A DNA stretch of 64,000 bases, from positions 38,694,501 through 38,758,500 of the forward strand of contig NC_068913.1 in assembly GCF_023091745.1 (NCBI RefSeq), read 5' to 3'. Under the pieces are notes generated by a model. The model did not search any database. It was not told the DNA's origin and saw nothing but the letters and a program-made list of their open reading frames with translations. The DNA is from Budorcas taxicolor (lineage: Eukaryota > Chordata > Mammalia > Artiodactyla > Bovidae). A program made the translations under genes and the position numbers. Below are positions 12,108 through 22,831 of this stretch, in pieces. Every line of letters begins with the position of its first letter. Position 1 is the first letter of the stretch.

Positions 12108-12313
12108 AGCTGTGTGTGCTGCGCTCTTTGTTACCCTATGGGCTATAGCCCACCAGGCTCCTCTGCCCATAGGATTCTCCAGGCCAGAATACTGGAGTAG
12201 GTAGCCTTTCCCTCCTCCAGGGGATCTTCCCAACCCAAGGATCGAACCTGCACCTCCTGCATCTCTTGCATTGGCAGGCAGGTTCTTTACCACTAGCACT
12301 ATTTGGGAAGCCC
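12108..12313 (-). mobile_element. Bov-tA SINE (antisense)
   Basis: Complete but diverged Bov-tA ending in GGGAAGCCC. The box region CCAACCCAAGGATCGAACCT is preserved. It separates two open minus-strand stretches. Confidence 0.92.
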
Positions 12314-12659
12314 CTCCTTCCCTTAAGATAGAACTTTCATTATGGTCTGAAGGCTCTTCCAGCCTGCTCTAGATACTTGCCCATTTTCTTCCAGGCCACA
12401 ATTTCCACCATAAAATCCTGATATTTTTAATTCAATCTTGGCATCTGAATCCTCAGAGACCTCATGCCATCTATTCCTGCTTCTTCCACATTTATCTTTT
12501 ACAGGTGTTTTGCCCAATCAGTATTTTACACTCTTAGTTCCATACTGGTATATACTTTCTAGAGATCCAAAACTGACACACATTCTTTCTTTGAATGAAA
12601 TTCAACAGGAAAGCTCAGTGTCGGAAGTCATAAAATGGGTCTTTACTTTTGAGGCAAAA
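12314..12659. other. Unassigned GC-moderate block
   Basis: A 64-codon minus frame (12517-12323) and an 81-codon plus frame overlap. Neither shows a domain. The block may belong with 11540-12107 as one element split by the Bov-tA. Confidence 0.35.
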
Positions 12660-13118
12660 ATCGGGGTCCAGAGAGTTCTTTAAGCCCTGTCACTCTCACC
12701 CCTTCTTCGCCCGCAGTGGAAATCCCTGAAACATCTTTGAGACAAGTTTTAGGATGTGGGAAGACAGTTTAGAAACTCTTGAATTGGAGTACATATATAA
12801 AGCCTTGCTAGTGCTCCCCCAAATCTGAAATTTTACCACCGAAGCCAGGCTGTGGTATGGTGTCCCCTGGCAGCAGCCACAAAAATTGAGGCACCAGACA
12901 AGGGTATAAATTCCTTTCTAGGAGACACTAGCAAGCTGGAGTGAGACTGAGGGAGAGCACAAAAATGGTGTCCATAAGCCTTGTTTCTGGAGAGCCATTC
13001 TGTAGGCCCCTATGTGTGTGCCAAACCAGAACCCTGCCCCTCAGGCCAAAGCCTAGATAAGCAATTAGGCTTTTTTCACAGAAATACTGGGCAGTTGGCC
13101 ACCTGTACAGTGTCCTGG
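12660..13118 (+). mobile_element. LTR-like block A (probable endogenous retrovirus remnant)
   Basis: GC-richer than neighbours. It has a TATA-like GGTATAAATTCC near 12903 followed by CTTTCTAGGAGACAC. The order CAGCAGC, ACCAGAC, TATA-like box, CTTTCTAGGA recurs in block B at 13889-14005. This is LTR-like architecture. The family is not recognised and no reading frame for viral proteins is present. The BovB element is inserted at its right end. Confidence 0.4.
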
Positions 13119-13730
13119 GAAACAGATGGGAAAACAGTGGAAACAGTATCAGACTTTATTTTTGGGGGCTCCAAAATCACTGCAGATGGTGACTGCAGCC
13201 ATGAAATTAAAAGACGCTTACTTCTTGGAAGAAAAGTTATGACCAACCTAGATAGCATATTCAAAAGCAGAGACATTACTTTGCCGACTAAGGTCCATCT
13301 AGTCAAGGCTATGGTTTTCCCAGTTGTCATGTATGGATGTGAGAGTTGGACTGTGAAGAAGGCTGAGTGCCGAAGAATTGATGCTTTTGAACTGTGGTGT
13401 TGGAGAAGACTCTCGAGAGTCCCTTGGACTGCAAGGAGATCCAACCAGTCCATTCTGAAGGAGATCAGCCCTGGGATTTCTTTGGAAGGAATGATGCTAA
13501 AGCTGAAACTCCAGTACTTTGGACACCTCATGCGAAGAGTTTACTCATTGGAAAAGACTCTGATGCTAGGAGGGGCTGGGTGCAGGAGGAGAAGGGGACA
13601 ACAGAGGATGAGATGGCTGGATGGCATCACTGACTCAATGGACGTGAGTCTGAGTGAACTCCGGGAGTTGGTGATGGACAGGGAGGCCTGGCGTGCTGTG
13701 ATTCATGGGGTCGCAAAGAGTTGGACATGA
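12981..13730 (+). pseudogene. Chimeric open frame: LTR-like flank fused to BovB ORF2 end
   Basis: The longest open frame in the window, 249 codons. Codons 1-46 come from the LTR-like flank and the target-duplication copy (13107-13118). Codons from about 47 onward are the C-terminal region of BovB ORF2, with DFIFGGSKIT, RDITLPTKVHLVKAM, YGCESWTVKKAE, WRRLSRVPWTARRSN, QYFGHLMRRV and MRWLDGITDSMD in order, ending at the TGA after KSWT. This BovB part lies after the reverse transcriptase, so no polymerase or endonuclease is encoded. The frame stays open across the junction by chance. With no promoter or transcript evidence, I treat it as a fossil with a fortuitous start. Confidence 0.75.
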
Positions 13731-13757
13731 CTGAGCGACTGAACTGAACTGAACTGA
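13119..13757 (+). mobile_element. BovB LINE, 5'-truncated, with 12-bp target duplication
   Basis: 639-bp BovB 3' end running to the ACTGAACTGA tail. It is flanked by perfect copies of ACAGTGTCCTGG at 13107-13118 and 13758-13769. The body has no stop in the ORF2 frame, which suggests a fairly young copy. Confidence 0.97.
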
Positions 13758-13769
13758 ACAGTGTCCTGG

Positions 13770-14194
13770 AGGTGGTAGGTAGCCTGCTAAGAGCAAATTT
13801 TCCCATTGTTATAGTTCCTTGGGACTCAGGAACACAAACTCACTGGTCACGAGGGCCAGGCCATTGAGGAGTGCCCGGCCATTGAGGAGTACCCCCTGGG
13901 CAGCAGCTGCAGAACCTAGGGACCAGACGTATATAAAACCTCCCTTCTAGGAAATACAAGACCTCTGGAGCATGGCACAGGAAGAGTGGGAGGATGGTGC
14001 TTACAGGAAGGTGGCCAGGAGAAGAAGAAAAACCAAACCTAAAAACTAACAAACAAAAACTTTAGAGATGCCCATGACTGGGTGGGAGTAGAGGAAGATG
14101 TGTCCTTGGGGAAAAAAAGAAACAAAAATGTACCTGCATGTGGTGTGGAGGTGAAGGAAAAAAGAAAAAGAGAAATGGGACTGGATCTATTTTA
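13770..14194 (+). mobile_element. LTR-like block B
   Basis: Continues the block interrupted by BovB, then repeats its architecture: GGGCAGCAGC, GACCAGAC, a TATA-like CGTATATAAAAC near 13928, CTTCTAGGAA and GGATGGTGCTTACAGG. An A-rich stretch follows to the CHR SINE. Either two related LTRs or an internal duplication of one. Confidence 0.4.
13859..13894. repeat. 18-bp tandem duplication
   Basis: GGCCATTGAGGAGTGCCC is followed immediately by GGCCATTGAGGAGTACCC, one mismatch. Confidence 0.95.
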
Positions 14195-14380
14195 TTTGGG
14201 TGCACGAGATCTTTGAGGCTCTTGAGATCTGGATCTTCCTTGCCCCACGCAGGATCTTTCCATGTGACTTCTGAACTCTTAGTTGCCATGTGTGGGACCT
14301 AGTTCCCTGACCAGGGATCAAACAGGGCTTGCTGCGTTGGGAGTTCTGAGTCTTGGCCACTGGAGTACCAGGGAAGTCCC
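14195..14380 (-). mobile_element. CHR-type tRNA-derived SINE (antisense)
   Basis: Artiodactyl/cetacean CHR SINE. The element ends in GGGAAGTCCC at 14371-14380, the reverse of its head, and carries CCCTGACCAGGGATCAAAC and GAGTCTTGGCCACTGG-type box blocks. Older than Bov-tA by divergence. Confidence 0.85.
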
Positions 14381-14960
14381 AGGCCTGGAATTTATTAAAT
14401 AAATTAATCAAATATTTTACAAATTTAAGACACCTTTGGGGAGGAGAGAAAAAAAAAAGAGAGAAAGATGGCACCCCAGAGCTAGAGCAGGCAGAGGGAG
14501 ATGCCAAAGATGGCGCCCCTGGTGTCCTCTCTGGTGGGCATCCAGAAGCTCTTGAAAGTATGTGTTAAGTTGGACATCTGCCCCTTAGGCTGCTTATATA
14601 TAAGTAAATGAGCCTCTTTTCTCTTGATATCTGGTTGCATGAGCAGCTACAATTGTGCTGGACATGAGGCAGGTGAATCTGAGCCTGCGGGCAGTTTGTG
14701 AGTCCCTGCTCAGCCTGTTACTGCATGGGAGATGTCTTGGACATAAACCCCATCGATTTTCAAAGCTAGATGTTTGGGGCGGGGGTTGTCTCTCAGGTGC
14801 TGGTCTTAAAAGCGAAGGTGCCCAGTGTGGGGTTCAAATCCTTTGCTCCTTAGGGACAAAATTCCCTGTTTGAGTACCGTGTTGAGTCGCCACATACTCC
14901 AGGAATGGGGATTTCGGGGAGACTGTGTCCCAGCCTCTCCTACATGCTTGAATATAATGT
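14381..14960 (+). mobile_element. LTR-like block C
   Basis: GC-rich block with repeated ATGGCRCCCC motifs (GATGGCACCCC, GATGGCGCCCC), a TATA-like TTATATATAAG near 14595, then GGGGATTTCGGGGAGACTG toward its end. This looks like LTR U3 to U5 sequence, but I cannot name the family. A 71-codon plus frame (14353-14568) and a 72-codon plus frame (14655-14873) lie within or across it and have no domain. Confidence 0.38.
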
Positions 14961-17900
14961 TTTTTGTTTGTCCAGTTTGATCATGCTTCCAGCTTTTGGG
15001 TTATTTTAGAGAAATTAAACCAGAGCCACCTCTTGTCTCTAGAGAATTTTTCATTTGATTTAATCTCATATTTTTTTTGTTAGACTTGTCTCTAATTCTC
15101 TGTGGTTTGGGATATCAGGCAGATTTGTTAAAAATTCTACACACGGCATAGCAGGAAAAGAGAAAAAAAAGTTATATGAATTTAGTGTAAAAATCATTCA
15201 TTTGGAGTCAGCTGTGGGCAAATACTCTGAATCTTTCAGGGAACTGAACAGAGATCATTTCACCTTATGACTTAGTGTGTTTTTGTTCATACTTCCATGA
15301 GAAGCATTATGTTCAATATCTGAAGTGATTCTCTCTGGTTGATGGGAACCTGAGGCTTACCTTAGGCGATTAAGAGGAAATTGATATTAATTCCTATTAA
15401 AAGGAAAATGATAGTATTTTATTTGTTCATCTGTTGCTGTGATGTACAACAGCATGTGTATATGTCTGGGCATGTGTAGTTGAGACTGAATGGAGGCCAG
15501 AACAGAGAGGAAGAAAGAAAAGACATAAATTAGGTGAAAAAGACAGTGTAGTGTAGAAATCACCCAGCAAATAGATTTGGGTAGAACATACAATAAGCAG
15601 TTCCTAACAAGAACTGTCCTGTTTATGTAATCTGTGAGATTTAATACAAAAAGATGGCAACATAATATAGCCTAAGACTAAGGAACTTTCAGATCCTTTG
15701 AATAATAGGGATCAAATTCGAAGTTATATTGATGTCAGTGATCCCTGCAGCTTTTGATTAGCTTCCTTTCTAGTTTGATCTGGGTTGCAAATTGCTCAGA
15801 CCCATTCACTATTGTAAGCTTTAAAAGGACTTCTTGTTCACATTATTCCAATATGTCATCACTTTTGGGGGTTCATTAGAAAGATAAACATGGTTTATAC
15901 CTGTGAGTTATAGCCAACTCAGCAGGCATTTAAAACATTAAAGGTATGTGTTCCTCTTCAAAAGAAAAGCTGTGCAAGCAGTAACTTTTTATGTCTAGAG
16001 TAAGTAGGAATTTATTATGCCTTTGTGGTAGTCGATTAATCACCTGGAGTTTTACATATGATCCTGACTAGAGTAGAAAGTTTTATTCATAAATATTCAT
16101 TCTTTTTTCTAATTATTTCAGCCTTGTATAGTTAAAATGCTATTAATTTCTTAAGTTGGGTTTAATTTTGGATAATCAAGGAGAATGTTTCTATTTCATT
16201 TCCAACATAGACACTATCTTCCCCCCTCAATGAAGCCTTTTCTGACTGCAATCTGTCATCTCTGATCAGAGTTTAACTTGCTTTCTCTACTATTAATTTG
16301 TCACTTTTTACCTTGCACTATAATTTTCTCAGCCTCTGCATGTATTATCTCCTGTATCTTTTTGTATTCACCAGTTGCTCAAGAGTCTTTCATTCATTAA
16401 CTCTTGGTAAAGTTCTGCAGCATAAATTTCCTCAGCACATCACATGATTTTTTTTTCCTTTGTAAATATCTTGCTTTGTATTTTAACTTGTGATGTATTC
16501 TGATAATGCAAATACAATACTCAATACAACTGAAAACTTCCCACATCTTTCATGATCTTACAAGTCAAATACCACAAACATTAGAGATGAAGGTCAATTA
16601 TTTGCATATTTATATGTAATTTATCCAAATAAGGACATTACGTGTACATCAAAAATTATTCATCATCTAGATGAAAAACCTACCTGGAAACCTACTTGGC
16701 ATTCAGTTAACCAGGTGTATAATATCACTGATCCAATTATTCAAATTCTTCAACTAAATGACTAAAAGAATGTATTCAGAATGCCCAGAAATATGGATTC
16801 CAGAAGATCCCAATTTTTACACCTTAAAAAGTCATTTCTAGTGATTTTTTATTGCCATACTGCTTGTGCTTCTAAACAGTATTTATCAAATATATATACT
16901 ATACTATACACTTATTTTATAAGTACATGGGATACCACAGTGAAAATAAAAGGTCCTTAGAGTTTACATTCCTATGGGTGTGTGCTTGTGTATTGGAGCA
17001 CAAGTCAGTAGTGAATATGTTAGATGTCAAATTGTTACAAGTAAGAAAATAAAAATAAGTAAGGGGGTAGAGAGTATCAGATACAGGCACTAATTCACAC
17101 ACGTGGGCAGAAAAGGACTCTGTGATGAGGTCACATTGAAGAGAGTGAAGTGAATTAAGCTATTTGCTATTCAAGAGAACAAAGTTCTAGGAGCTATAAA
17201 CAGCAAGTGTAAAAACCTTGAGCATAGACCCTGCTTGGGATGATTAAGGAATCATAGGTGACCTGATACAGTTAACAATAGGTTATATTCTGAGTATGAT
17301 GATAAGCCTTTGGTATAAACAGACTCAACAGAGTCTGTTTGAGACATAATCTGACTTATGAAATGCTTATAATGTTTAAAGCTGCCTTTCAGAATTACTG
17401 CACTGATAAAACATCTTTTACACTCTGAGAATCAACTCAGTAAGTATTTAAAACATTAAATATATGTGCTTTTTTCCAAAGTAACATATGTGTATTATCA
17501 CATCTAAGACAATGAATGTTAGGGATTAATTAAAAATTGCAAAGATCGTTGGTTTGCTATTTTTTGTCACTGTCTTCTTTCAGTGATGGTTACACTGGCG
17601 CTGAGGACTGTGGAGTTTCAAAAGGCTTTGGCAACCTCCAGGTCACCAAAAGGGTGGCGCCAGGAGTGACTGCTGAGTGACGCTAAGTGAGTTGAGTCCA
17701 TTTTGAATCATTTACTTGGCATTAGTCAGCTATATGACCACAGGCAATCTTTTGTCTCCTGCATGCAACCAAAAACTCTGAAAACCATGCTCTGTCCACA
17801 GGTAAGAGACATTACTGCCAAATGAAGCTTGCACTACCAAATAATATGAACAAAAATATTAGAGGAATTCATTTGGCTCTGTCGGACCAGTTGTTCCCTC

Positions 17901-18173
17901 CTCCAGCAGAAGCCATGAGGCAGAGTTCTGGTCCCATGCATTTTGGTGTTTTTCAACTGATGTGGGAGAAAAGTTTTATCAAGGCAGCCACTGCAAAAAC
18001 CTCTTCTTTAGTTACAATAACAAAGACTGAGGCACATAGCAAAAGACATGATAAGAATAAAGAGATGAAAATCTTGTAACTGTGGCCACAAATAAGAGAT
18101 TCTCGGGACACAAGATTGAAGCCAAAGTAACCATAGTAGCTACATGCATTCATTTATCCATCCAAAATGTATT
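14961..18173. other. Unique AT-rich DNA
   Basis: About 3.2 kb with no recognisable gene; frames are under 90 codons. One L2 piece is listed separately. Positions 17575-17690 are a small CG-bearing, exon-like patch discussed in the findings. Confidence 0.5.
16220..16335 (-). mobile_element. Probable LINE-2 3' fragment (antisense)
   Basis: The order AATGAAGCCTTTTCTGACTG, then a pyrimidine-rich stretch, then TTACCTTGCACTATAATTTT is the usual reversed L2 3' end. Confidence 0.6.
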
Positions 18174-18245
18174 TCAGTTCCGTTAGGTTCAGTCGCTCAG
18201 TCGTGTCTGACTCTGTGACCCCATGAACCGCAGCACACCAGGCTT
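18174..18245 (-). mobile_element. BovB 3' terminal fragment (antisense)
   Basis: Only about 70 bases: the reversed tail, CAGTCGCTCAGTCGTGTC, and GAACCGCAGCACACCAGGC. Confidence 0.88.
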
Positions 18246-18524
18246 ATTAAGTGGCTAACATGTTAGGTACCTGAAGATACTGTAGGTGCAATGATCACCA
18301 AGACAGAGCATTGTCACTCATGCACCTACATTCTATAGTGTTTTTCATCCCCACTTTCCTCATTCAAACTGCCGTCAAGACAGTCTCAGAGGAAAAACTG
18401 TCTTTATGAAGGGGTTAGTAGCTCTTTTTTTGGAAGGAGAGATACAAATTCTGAGAAACAGAGAAGGCCAGCTGGTGTGTTTGTTCAAAATCAAAACATT
18501 AGGAAATCATATTAGCTCAGTAGT

Positions 18525-18700
18525 TGTTCATTTTTAGGTGTATGTTTGAATCACCTGTGAAACTGAAAAAAACCTCAGTGCTGAACTCCAAATTAGTGAA
18601 ATCAGCATGCCTGGGATGGGTGGGGCACAAGCATCGATAATTTTAAGGGCAATCCAGGTGGTCTGAACGTGTACCCAAGACTAAAAACCACTGCGGTAGC
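18525..18700 (+). mobile_element. MER5A-like hAT DNA transposon relic
   Basis: TTTGAATCACCTG, then CTGGGATGGGTGGGGC, then GGCAATCCAGGTGGTCTG and AAAACCACTGC follow the order of the non-autonomous Charlie element MER5A. Confidence 0.65.
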
Positions 18701-18809
18701 TTCAAATCTGTCTTGCGTTGTCCTAGGTATTTTCCTGGGCAAGTATATACTCCAGAACATGTGTCTACATGTATATATGTATGCACCACAGAGGTATATA
18801 TGTATGTGT

Positions 18810-19076
18810 TGCTGCTGCTGCTAAGTCGCTTCAGTCGTGTCTGTGCGACCCCATAGACGGCAGCCCACCAGGCTCCCCCGTCCCTGGGATTCTCCAGGCA
18901 AGAACACTGGAGTGGGTTGCCATTTCCTTCTCCAATGCAGGAAAGTGAAAAGTGAAGGTGAAGTCACTCAGTCCTGTCCGACTCTTCATGACCCCATGGA
19001 CTGCAGCCTACCAGGCTCCTCCGTCCATGGGATTTCCAAGCAAGAGTACTGGAGTGGGGTGCCATTGCCTTCTCTG
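18810..19076 (-). mobile_element. Bov-A2 SINE, complete, with 12-bp target duplication
   Basis: Antisense dimer: a GCTGCTGCTGCT tail followed by two Bov-A units joined by an AAAGTGAAAAGTGAAGG linker. Perfect flanks ATATGTATGTGT at 18798-18809 and 19077-19088 mark the insertion. Confidence 0.97.
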
Positions 19077-19310
19077 ATATGTATGTGTATCTGTATGTAA
19101 ATAATGCAGTTATTTGAAAGCAACAGGGGTTATCTGGAAATATATTTTGTAGGATTTTCCTCTACTAAATACATCCAAGCTCTTCTGTAAGATGTGGTAA
19201 TTTGGTATAATTAACATCATATTTGATGTTACTTCAGAGAAGAATCTACCTGAAGCTACATAAACTTCACAGTAATAAAAAAAAAAACACGCCAGCATTA
19301 GTTTATAACT

Positions 19311-19531
19311 GCATGTGCACTCAGTCATTCAGTTGTGTCCAACTCTTTGTGACCCCATGGACTGTAGCCCACCAGGCTCCTCTGTTCATAGGATTTTCCA
19401 GGCAAGAATACTGGAGCGGGTTGTCTTTTCCTTCTGTAGGAGATCTTCCTGACCCAGGGACTGAGCCCTCCTCTATTGCATCTCCTGCACTGGGAGGCAG
19501 ATTCGTTTTTACTGTGTCACCTGGGAAGGCC
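19311..19531 (-). mobile_element. Bov-tA SINE (antisense)
   Basis: Complete Bov-tA ending at GGGAAGGCC. Flanks TTAGTTTATAACT and CTAGTTTCTGACT may be a worn target duplication. Confidence 0.92.
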
Positions 19532-19868
19532 TAGTTTCTGACTAGAAGTTATTATCTCTGCATTAAATCCGTGATCAGATGATTTATTCTCCTACGAAAA
19601 AAATAGCATCACTTCTCAAAAGTCAGAGTTACTCTTTAAATAACATGAAATTGTTTTTGTTATTATAACTGTTTCCCATTCAATTATTAGATATTGATGT
19701 TACCATTTCTTATCAAGCAAACATTATTTGCTATAGTACTTATCTACTGAAAGCCTCATTCTTGCCTGTGATTAATAGATGTGTAAAAATAGTGTACACA
19801 AGTATTACTGACACCACCCGTTAACCAGCACTGCTATGTTTCTATTTGTCTCTTTTTCTGGAGTATAA

Positions 19869-20076
19869 GGGCTTCCCTGGTGGCTCAGATAGTAAAGAAT
19901 CCGCCTGCAATGTGGGAGACCTGGGTTCCATCCCTAGATTGGTAAGATCCCCTGGAGAAGGAAATTGCAACCCACTCCAGTATTCTTGCCTGAAGAATCC
20001 CCATGGACAGAGGAGCCTGGAGGGCTACAGTCCATGGGATCACAAAGAGTCAGACATGATTGAGCGACTAAGCACC
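19869..20076 (+). mobile_element. Bov-tA SINE (sense)
   Basis: Complete element from GGGCTTCCCTGGTGG to GAGCGACTAAGCACC. It lies in opposite orientation to the Bov-tA 340 bases upstream. Confidence 0.95.
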
Positions 20077-20900
20077 TTAGGGTTCAGAGAGACATCTCAA
20101 AAAATAGTTTGCACGTTTCTCTGTCTTCTGCCGAAGTGCTGGCATGATGACCCCTTTAGTCTCTCCCAGCTCTCACAGTAATGGCTACAAGCCCAGCCAA
20201 ACATCAGGAAGCAGCTTCTTCAGGAGCTTGAAAGAAATCGGGTCTCATTAAACAATAAGGGAACGGGCCACACAGCTCACTTATATCCTCTGCCCTTGGA
20301 AAAATGTAGATTCCTTGGTGTAAAGTAGAGAAGCAAATCAAAACTAAATTACCTCTGTGTAAATAAACCATGTGACACCAGTCATTAGGGAGCTTGAGTG
20401 TAAGAACATGGCCTGATATATGAAAAGACCAAGATTTACTGCCACATCAGCTGACATACATCTTTAAACTCTTTGATGATACAAACAAAACCTTTAAGCA
20501 GTTTGATCCTAAGCCTTCTCTTCATCCTTCCATCAGGATTCCAGCTGTGATTTGTCAGATTTTATGGTGTTATTATCAGATCTGGACTGATGGTGCTAAT
20601 TATTCCCCTAAAAGATGCCAGGATTTAATCATGCAGAAACAATATTTTACTTCTGTTAAAAGGATTTTTAGAAATTTGTTTCATCATACTGCCTCTATAA
20701 CTTACTATTTTTTTATTTATTATGTTAGAAAATGCAGCTAATTGTGTTGGTACTATTTGGGGATTCATGACAAACATGTATTTAAATGGGGTGGTATGTA
20801 TAAGCATGAATAGACCATACATGGATTGTTGCTGAAACAAGTCTGTTGCTTTTTGCTTCTTTCTTTCTTTTTTTTTTTTTTTCTGCATTTGTGGGGTAAA

Positions 20901-20936
20901 AACCTACAAAGAACCTCCAACCTATAAAGAACCTCC
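20901..20936. repeat. 18-bp tandem duplication
   Basis: AACCTACAAAGAACCTCC followed by AACCTATAAAGAACCTCC, one mismatch, just after the T-run. Confidence 0.95.
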
Positions 20937-21379
20937 AACCAGCTTGATTTTGTTGCTGCTACTACTGCCAGATATAGCAGAGTTGACATGTTGCTCTGAG
21001 TTATGTCCTAGCAATTTTTGTTCATGTTGCAACTTAGCTTCACCACATTAGTTCAGTCAAGCAGTTCTGTGGCTATCTTGATGTGTTCCATATTTACACA
21101 GTTGTAAATATTCTATAAAGAATTGTGTACAATAGTTATTGCTTCTGGGGTTATGACATAGGTTCATTCTAGACTTTTGTTATTGGTAAACAGTTTCAAA
21201 AACTTAATTATGCATGGTTATCTTGATAAAACAATTTATAAACCAAATATGTTTAAGGCATGTGAACCAAATCAAAACAAAAAATGATGTCAAGCCTTCT
21301 CTGAAATTTCCATCAATAGGTTAACAAAGTTGGGTATTTACTAGGCAATATAGACTAGTGTGTCTGAATTATAATGTGT

Positions 21380-21515
21380 CCATAAAATACCTGGGGATAT
21401 TACTAAAATGCAGATTCTGATTCAGAAGGTTTAGAGTGGGGACCGAGATGCTGAGCATGTTTCAAGACTCTTCAGTGACACTCATGCTGCTTGTCTAAGA
21501 ACCACACTGAATAGA
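21380..21515 (+). mobile_element. MER5A-like hAT DNA transposon relic
   Basis: ATACCTGGGGATATTACTAA, ATGCAGATTCTGATTCAGAA, AGTGGGGACCGAGATGCTGA and GTCTAAGAACCACACTGA keep the MER5A order well. Confidence 0.8.
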
Positions 21516-22284
21516 ATGGAACTAGGGAACTGACTTCACACCCAGATTTTTAGGCTCTGTACCTCACTTTGTAAATCAGAATTTCCACAGAAATCTGATT
21601 CTTCTTTAATTCCTCTATTAATTCTGATGAGTCCCTATGTTATAAACTGCAAACCATGAGACCCAATGTAAAGAACTCAATGGGAAAAGTCAGCATGTAA
21701 TTCCTAATTAATTTCTCTAATATCTAATTTCCTCTTAAACCTTGGAGGAAGCTCATCAGATTAAGCACTCCTAAGAATTAGGCTTTTAAAATCAAAGGCT
21801 GTTTGGGAATGCAGTGCTCAGTCTGGAAACACCTTAATTTTTAAACTGTATCCAAGATCCAAGGTAGAAAACTGCTCAGAACAAGGCTCTGGAAGCACAT
21901 GGATACTGTGATGCCAGAAGACTGTCTGAAAACGCTCTTCCTGACTCCCTATCCATTTTTCTCCTCACAGCAGTTCAGAGCAGGCTTGGGTCTGAGGCTG
22001 AATTCCCAGGGCAACTAACTCTATCATGTACCATGTTTCTTAATGTAAGATATTAATCTACGTTCAAAGTACTATCTGAATTCGAAAAATCTTAGTTTAG
22101 TTTCAATATTATGCCATATCATTTTACTCAAAAACAGTGTGAATAGAGAAATAAAGACATAATCCTATGACCCAAATAAATACTTTTCTAGGTATTATTT
22201 TATTACTTAATATGTAAATATATCTTAAAATTTTGATAGTATCTTAAGTAATTATTTTTAAATTTTAAATCTGACAATAGTATT

Positions 22285-22822
22285 TAGTTCAGTTCAGTCA
22301 CTCAGTTGTGTCCAACTCTTTGTAACCCCATTGACTGCAGCACGCCAGGCTTTCCTGTCCATTGCCAACTCCCCGAGTTTACTCAAACTCATGTCCATAG
22401 AGTTGGTGATGCCAACAAACCATCTCATCCTCTGTCATCCCCTTTTCCTCCTGCCTTCAATCTTTCCCAACATCAGGGTCTTTTCAAATGAGTCAGCTCC
22501 TCGCATCACGTGGCCAAAGTACTGGAGTTTCAGCTTCCACATCAGTCTTAACAATGAACACCCAGGGCTGATCTCCTTTAGGATGGACTGGTTGGATCTC
22601 CTTGCAGTCCAAGGGACTCTCAAGAGTCTTCTCCAACACCACAGTTCAAAAGCATCAATTCTTCGGTGCTCAGCTTTCTTTATAGTCCAACTCTCACATC
22701 CATACATGACTACTGGAAAAACCATAATTTGGCTAGACAGACCTTTGTTGGCAAAGCAATGTCTCTGCTTTCTAATATGCTATCTAGGTTGGTCATAACT
22801 TTTCTTCCAAGGAGCAAGCATA
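22285..22822 (-). mobile_element. BovB LINE 3' fragment with target duplication
   Basis: Antisense BovB end of 538 bp, flanked by AATAGTATT at 22276-22284 and 22823-22831. The minus frame 22725-22435 keeps YGCESWTIKKAEHRRIDAFE and WRRLLRVPWTARRSN, then degrades. Confidence 0.97.
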
Positions 22823-22831
22823 AATAGTATT

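Larger units (their letters stand above)
20077..22275. other. Unique DNA
   Basis: No gene recognised. A pyrimidine-rich CTTTCTTTC run merging into a T-run lies at 20855-20882. The MER5A relic and a short tandem repeat are listed separately. Confidence 0.5.

Noticed and set aside
13076..13531. 151-codon minus frame (and similar 155-, 139- and 166-codon frames at 22331, 24326 and 37761)
   Set aside because: These are the antisense strand of BovB ORF2. The antisense frame is open in many copies because of the element's codon composition, so several unrelated positions give near-identical peptides.
19869..20076. tRNA gene from the tRNA-like head of Bov-tA
   Set aside because: All such heads lie in SINE bodies with poly-repeat tails. 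None has an intact cloverleaf as a separate gene.
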